Below, piece after piece: positions 6,996-11,810 of a stretch of DNA of 11,810 nucleotides. The translations under genes and the position numbers were made by a program. Where the stretch lies: the NCBI GenBank assembly GCA_009618505.1, contig WJOQ01000339.1, forward strand, positions 1 to 11,810, in the 5' to 3' direction. Source of the DNA: Clostridia bacterium (GTDB lineage Bacteria > Aerophobota > Aerophobia > Aerophobales > AE-B3A). The notes under the pieces were generated by a model. It saw nothing but the letters and a program-made list of their open reading frames with translations. It was not told where the DNA came from and made no database searches. The first letter of the stretch is position 1. Each line of letters starts with the position of its first letter.

Positions 6996-7010
6996 TATCT
7001 CGTATCTCGA
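6987..7010. repeat. Heptad array overlapping the purD stop
   Basis: Three GTATCTN units (GTATCTA, then two GTATCTC) follow one another. The first contains the purD TAG stop (6993-6995). The units match the array at 11499-11521, and their reverse complement (GAGATAC) matches the arrays at 978-1009 and 11711-11742. Confidence 0.75.
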
Positions 7011-7020
7011 AAACAAAGAG

Positions 7021-7116
7021 TCTGGATTCTAGATACTCGATTCTCGATGCTCGTAGGAAAGAAGACTAAGAATAAGGGATGAGAGCCAAAACAAGTATCG
7101 AGTATCAAGTATCGAG
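7021..7116. repeat. Heptad inverted-repeat element between purD and exbB
   Basis: The left arm (7021-7053) uses ATACTCG-type units like those in the 610-767 and 9298-9445 elements. The right arm (7093-7116) uses AAGTATC and GAGTATC units. The roughly 39-nt spacer is unrelated to the spacer of the two near-identical copies but shares an AGAAGACT-like stretch with the 5621-5721 element. It ends 5 bp before a -35 box. Confidence 0.78.
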
Positions 7117-7121
7117 TGTTC

Positions 7122-7149
7122 TTGACAAAAAAGTCTATTATAATAATAT
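7122..7149 (+). promoter_or_regulatory. Probable promoter for exbB-exbD-tonB
   Basis: TTGACA (7122-7127) is a perfect -35 box. The region 7136-7151 is a run of A and T. TAATAT at 7144-7149 gives 16-bp spacing, and AATAAT at 7142-7147 is a closer match at 14 bp. The exact -10 is therefore uncertain. I see no clear Fur-type palindrome over it. Confidence 0.6.
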
Positions 7150-7154
7150 TAAAA

Positions 7155-7264
7155 ATGTTTCAGAACAGAACAAGTAAGCTGATATCTCAGTGTACAAAAT
7201 CTAAGTAAAGGAGGTCTGATTCCGGAGAAGGAGTAGGGCTATCCTCTGCGGGAAAAACAAAAAG
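7155..7264 (+). promoter_or_regulatory. exbB 5' leader with a distant Shine-Dalgarno-like site
   Basis: A leader of roughly 110 nt is expected from the promoter above. It holds AAAGGAGGT (7207-7215), an excellent Shine-Dalgarno sequence, but about 49 nt before the exbB ATG. An in-frame TGA (7217-7219) rules out a start right after it for exbB. Downstream, AGGAGTAGGGCTATCCT can form a small bulged hairpin. The sequence next to the exbB ATG has no good ribosome site. I do not recognise a known riboswitch class. Confidence 0.35.
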
Positions 7265-7876
7265 ATGATTGAGTTCTTAATTAAGGGTGGCCCTCTAATG
7301 ATTCCTCTAGGGGTGTGTTCTGTACTAGTGCTGGCTATTGTCATTGAGAAATTCATAGGTATGGGTGCTATGGAGAGAAAGGCAAACAAATTCATTGAAA
7401 AAGCACAGGGAATTCTGAAGAGCAACGAGGAAAGGAAGATAGATAAAGTCTTCGCTTTATGTGAGATGAGCTCTTCTCCTCCTGCTCGCATTCTTCAAGC
7501 AGGAATCAGAAAGATAAGTCAAGGGAGAGGAGAAATTAAAGAGGCGGTGATAGATGCTGGCTCTTTAGAGGTACCCTATCTGGGAAGATATTTGAGAATT
7601 CTTGGGACTGTTGTTACTATTAGTCCTCTTTTGGGATTGTTGGGTACAGTCAGAGGAATGATAAGGGCTTTTAACGTGGTTGCTGTTCAGGGAGTAGGTG
7701 AACCAGGAGCCCTGGCAGCAGGAATATCTGAGGCACTTTATACTACAGCCTTCGGTCTCGGCATAGCTATACCAGCCCTGGTGTTCTATAATTATTTTAC
7801 TCATAGGACAGATAGGCTTGTTAGAAAATTAGAGAGTTCTTCTGGTGAATTTATAGAACTGCTAATAGGGAGGTAA
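7265..7876 (+). CDS. exbB: MotA/TolQ/ExbB proton-channel family protein
   Basis: ExbB forms the pentameric inner-membrane scaffold that, with ExbD, uses the proton gradient to energise TonB. The 203-aa product has an N-terminal segment KGGPLMIPLGVCSVLVLAIVIEKF (first membrane helix about 9-28), a cytoplasmic loop, a second helix with LGTVVTISPLLGLLGTVRGMI (about 112-133) and a third, EALYTTAFGLGIAIPALVFYNYF (about 156-178). This topology and the GLLGTV motif define the family. ATG 7265 gives the normal family N-terminus. exbD starts 2 nt after the stop, and tonB follows, which favours ExbB over TolQ because no tolA, tolB or pal is present. Confidence 0.9.
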   Translation: MIEFLIKGGPLMIPLGVCSVLVLAIVIEKFIGMGAMERKANKFIEKAQGILKSNEERKIDKVFALCEMSSSPPARILQAGIRKISQGRGEIKEAVIDAGSLEVPYLGRYLRILGTVVTISPLLGLLGTVRGMIRAFNVVAVQGVGEPGALAAGISEALYTTAFGLGIAIPALVFYNYFTHRTDRLVRKLESSSGEFIELLIGR

Positions 7877-7878
7877 AA

Positions 7879-8292
7879 ATGCGTTTTCGTCGTCCTTTTG
7901 AACGAAGAGAAGCAGCTTTTGATCTAATGCCCCTTATTGATGTAGTCTTCTTACTGATTATATTCTTCATGCTTACCACTAGTTTTCGGGCGATTTTTCA
8001 AGGTATAAAAGTAGATTTGCCTACTACCACTACTAAACAGGAAAAAATAGAGCAGAATATTATCATCACTATTACTAAAGACAATGTTCTTTACCTTGAT
8101 AAAACCCGGGTGACAACTTCAAAGCTGGTTTCTCTTTTGAAAAAGAAATTGGGAGGGAAAAAGGGTTTGGTTATGATCAATGCAGATAAGCTAGTTCGAC
8201 ATGGCAAAGTAGTAGAGACAATGGATTTGGCTAAACAAGCAGGAGCGGATAGAGTGGGAATTCTTACTTCTTATATAAAGGTGGTGAAATGA
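7879..8292 (+). CDS. exbD: Biopolymer transport protein ExbD
   Basis: ExbD is the partner of ExbB. It has one transmembrane helix and a small periplasmic domain. The 137-aa product carries DLMPLIDVVFLLIIFFMLTTSF (15-36), in which D21 is at the position of the essential proton-carrying aspartate. The periplasmic part ends with INADKLVRHGKVVETMDLAKQAGADRVGI, the usual ExbD/TolR fold signature. GGGAGG at 7868-7873, inside the end of exbB, is the ribosome site 5 nt before ATG 7879. tonB begins one base after the stop, so the three genes form one translational unit. Confidence 0.93.
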   Translation: MRFRRPFERREAAFDLMPLIDVVFLLIIFFMLTTSFRAIFQGIKVDLPTTTTKQEKIEQNIIITITKDNVLYLDKTRVTTSKLVSLLKKKLGGKKGLVMINADKLVRHGKVVETMDLAKQAGADRVGILTSYIKVVK

Positions 8293-8293
8293 A

Positions 8294-9253
8294 GTGAATG
8301 AAAAGAGACGATTTAAGCTTGTTCTCTTGACTTCCCTTGCTGCTCATTTCCTCTTTATTCTTTTCTTTCCTGCTTTGGGACTTTCTATCAAGCCTCCCTT
8401 AGAATATGTGGAAGTTTCTCTGGTCAAGCCTCAACCTACCCCGGCTCCTAAGCCGGTAGTTAAGAAAGCTCCTGCCAAGCAGCCAGCTCCTAAGCCAGTA
8501 GTCAAAAAAGTGGTTGCTGCAGCAAAGAAAGAGGGAAAACCTGCTTCCGTTAAGTTGACTCCCCCTGCCAAAAAAGAAGCAGAGCAACCCAAAGAGGTGG
8601 CTCCTGTAGTAGAAAAGAGTATAGAACCGGCTCTTCCTGAAGTCTCTCCGGTGAAAATATCTGCCCAACCGGCTCAAAAGCTTCCTGCTATACCTCCTCG
8701 GGTGTCTACAAGAAGTGAGATAGAAGTTCCTCTTGTTGAACAAAGCTTAGAGCCAACTCTGGGGGGTGGTGTGGGTGGTTCGCATCCTCTAGCAGAGGCA
8801 AGAAGTGTTGAACAGGGAGAAGAACGACTTTTCTCAGGAGAAAGAAGTACCAGGGATAGAGAAGGTTTCCCGCAAGGAGTCGATCTTCCTTCCAAAGCTA
8901 CCTCTTATGCGAAGGGAGGGATAGCTTATGAGAAGGAAGAAGGTGAAGGTCTAGGGGGTAGCGGTGAAGGGCCAGAAATTGAAGGTGCTATAGCTGGAAG
9001 AGGAATTCAAAGATGGGAGGAGCCTGGCTTCCCTCTGTCGGCAGAGGAGCAAGGCAAGATGGATGGTAAGGTAAAAGTAAAAATCTGGGTGCTTTCCAGT
9101 GGGGAGGTTGTTGAAACAGCGATTATCCAAACTTCTGGAGTTCCAGAATTTGATCAAGATGCTTCTCAGGCTCTAAGAAAATGTCGATTTGAAAGTATTA
9201 AGGAACAAGAAACGCAGACGGGAATAGTTACTATCCGGTTTGAAAAGGAGTAA
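8294..9253 (+). CDS. tonB: Energy transducer TonB
   Basis: TonB spans the periplasm and transmits ExbB/ExbD energy to outer-membrane transporters. The 319-aa product has one N-terminal membrane segment (about 9-30) with S14 and H18. These are four residues apart, as are the functional Ser and His of the E. coli TonB helix. A proline- and lysine-rich linker follows (about 45-130), in which PAPKPVVKK occurs twice (50-58 and 64-72). A glycine- and glutamate-rich stretch leads to the C-terminal TonB domain (about 246-319), with GKVKVKIWVLSSGEVVETAI, SGVPEFDQDASQALRKCRFE and VTIRFEKE. The start is GTG 8294; AAAGGTGG at 8277-8284 lies 9 nt upstream. The protein is longer than E. coli TonB because of the linker. 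Confidence 0.9.
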   Translation: MNEKRRFKLVLLTSLAAHFLFILFFPALGLSIKPPLEYVEVSLVKPQPTPAPKPVVKKAPAKQPAPKPVVKKVVAAAKKEGKPASVKLTPPAKKEAEQPKEVAPVVEKSIEPALPEVSPVKISAQPAQKLPAIPPRVSTRSEIEVPLVEQSLEPTLGGGVGGSHPLAEARSVEQGEERLFSGERSTRDREGFPQGVDLPSKATSYAKGGIAYEKEEGEGLGGSGEGPEIEGAIAGRGIQRWEEPGFPLSAEEQGKMDGKVKVKIWVLSSGEVVETAIIQTSGVPEFDQDASQALRKCRFESIKEQETQTGIVTIRFEKE

Positions 9254-9297
9254 TTTCAAAGACGTTTTGTTTGTTTTTACTCTAAGGGAGCAGGCCA

Positions 9298-9445
9298 AAT
9301 AGTGAATGGTGAAAAAGAAAAAGAAGTTTAAGTTCTGGATACTCGATTCTCGATACTTGATGCTCGCAAAAGACAAAAGAGGAAACTAAAGACGAGTATC
9401 CAGTATCGAGCATCGAGATACGATTCACGAAATACGATTCACCAG
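9298..9445. repeat. Heptad inverted-repeat element, copy 2
   Basis: The 120-bp core at 9326-9445 is the same length as copy 1 (648-767) and differs at four positions by my reading. Left arm, purine-rich spacer and right arm are all conserved. The left flank (9298-9325) is shorter than in copy 1, lacking one GTGAAT-type unit. It occupies nearly the whole tonB-uvrB gap and ends 65 bp before the uvrB ATG. Confidence 0.88.
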
Positions 9446-9510
9446 TTATAGTGACAGAGAGAAGTTGTCTTCGGGTGCTTCTGAAGGAAAGGGAGGCCTG
9501 TTTATTTTCC

Positions 9511-11490
9511 ATGCAAAAAGGTATTTTTCAGCTAGTTACCGAACTCAAGCCACGGGGTGATCAGCCCCAGGCCATAGAAAAATTAGTAAAAGGAATAAAG
9601 AGGGGGTTGGAAAAACAGACTTTAATCGGTGTTACTGGTTCTGGGAAAACCTTTACCATGGCTCATATTATTCAAGAAACACAGAAGCCTACTCTGGTTA
9701 TTTCTCATAATAAGACGCTAGCGGCCCAACTCTTTGGTGAGTTTTCTTCTCTATTTCCAAATAACCATATAGAATACTTTGTTTCCTATTACGATTATTA
9801 CCAACCTGAGGCTTATGTTCCCCAGAGCGATACCTATATTGAAAAAGATGCTTCTATCAATGATAAAATCGATAGAATGCGTCATTCTGCTACTCGTTCT
9901 TTATTAGAAGCCCGAGATACTGTGATTGTAGCCAGCGTCTCCTGCATCTATGGTTTAGGTTCTCCCAGAGATTATCGAGAAATGCTGTTGAAAATAGAGA
10001 TAGGAGAACAATTAGAACGAGACAAGATTTTGAAGAAATTGGTAGAGATTAGATACGAGCGTAATGATATCGATTTTTCTCGCGGAAAATTTAGAGTTAG
10101 GGGAGATATTATTGATATTTTTCCTGCTTACGAGAAAAAGGCGATAAGGATCGAATTATGGGGAGATGAAGTAAAAAGGATTTCCTTCTTTGACCCTTTA
10201 ACTAGAAATGTGGAAGATGGCCTGGAGAGGGTCTATATTTATCCTGCTACCCACTATCTGGCTCCTCCGGAAAGACTGGATCATATCTTAGAGTCTATAA
10301 GAAAGGAATTGGAGCAGAGACTGGCTGAATTCAAGTCTCAAGGAAAGTTATTAGAAGCTCAGAGATTAGAGTCGAGAACTAATTATGACCTTGAGATGAT
10401 AAGTGAGGTAGGTTATTGTTCAGGGATAGAGAATTATTCTCGTTATTTCTCAGGTAGAGCACCCGGAGAACGTCCTTTCTGTCTTATTGATTATTTTCCT
10501 GATGATTATTTATTATTTATTGATGAGTCTCATCAGAGTATTCCTCAGCTTCATGCTATGCATGGAGGAGACCGGTCGCGCAAGGATAATCTTGTAAGAT
10601 ATGGATTTCGCCTTCCCTCTGCTTATGATAATCGTCCACTGAAATATAGCGAGTTTGAATCTTTAGCTAATCAGGTTATCTATGTTTCAGCTACTCCTTC
10701 TCCTTATGAATTGCGGATAAGTTCTCAAATAGCGGAGCAGCTTATTCGTCCTACGGGGTTAGTGGACCCTAAAATTACTATGAAATCTACTGTCCATCCT
10801 GTGGATGATTTATTGGAAGAGATTAAGAAGAGAACTGAAAAGAAGCAGAGGGTTTTAGTAACTACTCTAACCAAAAGGATGGCTGAGGACCTTACCGAAT
10901 ATCTGGGAGACCTGGGAATAAAGGTCCGCTATATTCATTCCGAAGTAAAGACAATGGATAGGTCGAAAATTATCAGGGATTTACGGTTAGGAGAATTTGA
11001 CGTTCTGGTAGGGATTAATCTCCTGCGAGAAGGATTGGATTTACCTGAGGTATCTCTAGTAGCTATTTTAGATGCTGATAAGGAAGGCTTTCTAAGGTCG
11101 GAGACATCTATAATTCAAACAGCAGGGAGAACATCTCGCAATGTTGAAGGAGAGGTAATTCTTTATGCCGATGAGAGGACTTCCTCTATAGAGAGGGCTT
11201 TAAAGGAGACAGAAAGAAGAAGAAAGATTCAAATTGATCATAACCGCCTACACAACATTACCCCTACTACTATTCGTAAGGCCATCTTAGCCGATATCGA
11301 GACCTATAGTACCGACAAATATGAAGAAGTAATGGTGAAAGACAAAGAAGCAGAATATATACCGCCTTCAGAGATTCCTCATCTGGTTGAGGTCCTCAGG
11401 AGAGAGATGAAACGGGCGGCGGAGGATTTGGAGTTTGAAAAAGCAGCTCAATTAAGAGATGAAATAAGGAAATTAAAGAAAAACCAGTAA
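9511..11490 (+). CDS. uvrB: Excinuclease ABC subunit B
   Basis: UvrB is the damage-verifying helicase-like subunit of nucleotide excision repair; it is loaded by UvrA and recruits UvrC. From ATG 9511 the protein is 659 aa, the usual length. Motifs in order: GDQPQAI near the start, Walker A GVTGSGKT (40-47), the damage-gripping beta-hairpin [21 protein letters not shown] (from 93), SCIYGLGSP, Walker B IDESH (337-341), [25 protein letters not shown], helicase motif [11 protein letters not shown] (536-544) and the C-terminal UVR motif [17 protein letters not shown] (about 640-656). Motif VI departs from the common QTIGRAARN but keeps Q, G, R and R. GGGAGG at 9490-9495 is the likely ribosome site, with a longish spacing. 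GTG at 9451 would add 20 residues next to the repeat and does not fit the family. Confidence 0.95.
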   Translation: MQKGIFQLVTELKPRGDQPQAIEKLVKGIKRGLEKQTLIGVTGSGKTFTMAHIIQETQKPTLVISHNKTLAAQLFGEFSSLFPNNHIEYFVSYYDYYQPEAYVPQSDTYIEKDASINDKIDRMRHSATRSLLEARDTVIVASVSCIYGLGSPRDYREMLLKIEIGEQLERDKILKKLVEIRYERNDIDFSRGKFRVRGDIIDIFPAYEKKAIRIELWGDEVKRISFFDPLTRNVEDGLERVYIYPATHYLAPPERLDHILESIRKELEQRLAEFKSQGKLLEAQRLESRTNYDLEMISEVGYCSGIENYSRYFSGRAPGERPFCLIDYFPDDYLLFIDESHQSIPQLHAMHGGDRSRKDNLVRYGFRLPSAYDNRPLKYSEFESLANQVIYVSATPSPYELRISSQIAEQLIRPTGLVDPKITMKSTVHPVDDLLEEIKKRTEKKQRVLVTTLTKRMAEDLTEYLGDLGIKVRYIHSEVKTMDRSKIIRDLRLGEFDVLVGINLLREGLDLPEVSLVAILDADKEGFLRSETSIIQTAGRTSRNVEGEVILYADERTSSIERALKETERRRKIQIDHNRLHNITPTTIRKAILADIETYSTDKYEEVMVKDKEAEYIPPSEIPHLVEVLRREMKRAAEDLEFEKAAQLRDEIRKLKKNQ

Positions 11491-11498
11491 TCAAAATT

Positions 11499-11521
11499 CG
11501 TATCTGGTATCTAGTATCTGG
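11499..11521. repeat. Heptad array after uvrB (left arm)
   Basis: Three GTATCTN units (GTATCTG, GTATCTA, GTATCTG) begin 9 nt after the uvrB stop. They are roughly complementary to the array at 11711-11742, with 189 nt between them. Confidence 0.7.
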
Positions 11522-11567
11522 CAAACAAGGAAGTAGATGGTCAGAGAGAGAGAGTTTGAAAGTCTGC

Positions 11568-11654
11568 ATCTTTTAAGTGTTTTAATAGAATTACCCGGAA
11601 TGAAAAATCGCCTCAAGAGCTATTTCTAGGGATTACTCTTTTGTCTTAAAAGAT
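11568..11654 (+). other. Possible structured RNA segment
   Basis: A perfect 10-bp inverted repeat, ATCTTTTAAG (11568-11577) and CTTAAAAGAT (11645-11654), encloses a second, inner stem AAGAG (11615-11619) with CTCTT (11636-11640). No convincing ORF is present. The arrangement sits inside the pair of heptad arrays and just before a terminator-like hairpin. It could be part of a small RNA or of an untranslated region. No known RNA family is recognised, and AT-rich stems of this size can occur by chance. Confidence 0.3.
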
Positions 11655-11663
11655 TCGCTTTTC

Positions 11664-11710
11664 CAGAGTTTCCGTTAAGATCTTCTCATTAAAACTCTGT
11701 TCTTTCTTTT
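11664..11710 (+). terminator. Possible intrinsic terminator
   Basis: The perfect 8-bp stem CAGAGTTT (11664-11671) with AAACTCTG (11692-11699) is followed by a T-rich tract (TTCTTTCTTTT, 11700-11710). The loop is 20 nt, long for a terminator, but contains the palindrome AAGATCTT. It would end transcription from uvrB, or from the possible RNA segment, before the next gene. Confidence 0.4.
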
Positions 11711-11742
11711 CGAGATACGAGATACGAACAACGAGATACGGA
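11711..11742. repeat. Heptad array identical to the one inside rnhB
   Basis: These 32 nt (GATACGA-type units with one ACAACGA unit) are identical to 978-1009 inside the rnhB coding region. The match stops at both ends. Here the array is non-coding and ends 17 nt before the next start codon, directly upstream of the ribosome site GGGGAGG. Confidence 0.85.
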
Positions 11743-11759
11743 ATAAGGGGAGGGATTAA

Positions 11760-11810
11760 ATGGGTTTGGCATTGGCATTATTAGGGATAGCTTTAGCAGT
11801 GGCATTATCA
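11760..11810 (+). CDS. N-terminus of a probable ATP synthase/ATPase proteolipid subunit (c or K)
   Basis: Only 17 codons are visible: MGLALALLGIALAVALS. This is a hydrophobic, glycine- and alanine-rich helix start of the kind found in the membrane-rotor proteolipid of F-type (subunit c) or V/A-type (subunit K) ATPases, with a slight resemblance to subunit K. GGGGAGG at about 11747-11753 is a good ribosome site for ATG 11760. The ion-binding glutamate that would decide the identity lies beyond the window. Another small membrane protein is possible. Confidence 0.45.
   Translation, partial: MGLALALLGIALAVALS

Noticed and set aside
7155..7264. Cobalamin or other known riboswitch upstream of exbB
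   Set aside because: The leader is too short and no known aptamer consensus is recognisable.
8399..8895. Minus-strand ORFs across tonB
   Set aside because: They are shadows of the repetitive Pro/Lys/Gly coding region of tonB. The long opposite frames result from its biased codons.
9451..9510. uvrB starting at GTG 9451
   Set aside because: The 20 extra residues do not resemble UvrB N-termini and begin just after the repeat. ATG 9511 gives the normal family start and length.
9282..9512. Minus-strand ORF across repeat copy 2
   Set aside because: It is open because the heptad repeats lack stops in that frame. Replacement changes against copy 1 show no constraint, and no start signal is seen.

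Overview
The window comes from an AT-rich, Gram-negative-type (diderm) bacterium. It carries most of an LPS export pathway (lptC, lptA, lptB, lptD) and an ExbB-ExbD-TonB energy-coupling system for the outer membrane. The RNase HII looks archaeal in type, and the gene entering at the right edge looks like a membrane-rotor ATPase subunit c/K. Together with the unusual repeats, this suggests an uncultivated candidate-phylum lineage (for example near Omnitrophota or Aerophobota). That placement is a guess; no rRNA gene is present to test it.

Layout: 1-525 is the N-terminal part of a PyrK-like flavin/NAD electron-transfer subunit on the minus strand. Everything else is on the plus strand. A good sigma70-type promoter (860-888) precedes rnhB (961-1641), which overlaps lptC (1632-2195). 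A 228-bp repeat-bearing gap follows, then the tight run lptA-lptB-lptD (2424-5620). purD (5733-6995) stands alone. A second promoter (about 7122-7149) precedes exbB-exbD-tonB (7265-9253), whose genes are 1-2 nt apart. uvrB (9511-11490) stands alone. After it come a structured non-coding stretch and the start of a proteolipid ATPase subunit (11760 to the edge).

How the genes work together: LptB powers extraction of LPS from the inner membrane, LptC and LptA form the periplasmic bridge, and LptD is the outer-membrane barrel that receives it. LptF/LptG and LptE are not in the window. ExbB-ExbD-TonB carries proton-motive force to outer-membrane transporters. purD (purine synthesis), rnhB and uvrB (DNA maintenance) are housekeeping genes without an obvious link to these systems.

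The most distinctive feature is a family of short arrays built on a 7-nt period, usually arranged as inverted arms around a short spacer. They lie at every loose gene junction in the window and at none of the tight ones. Two copies (648-767 and 9326-9445) are almost identical over 120 bp. One 32-nt array occurs both upstream of the last gene and inside the start of rnhB, where it encodes about ten residues of the protein. Another array supplies the purD stop codon.
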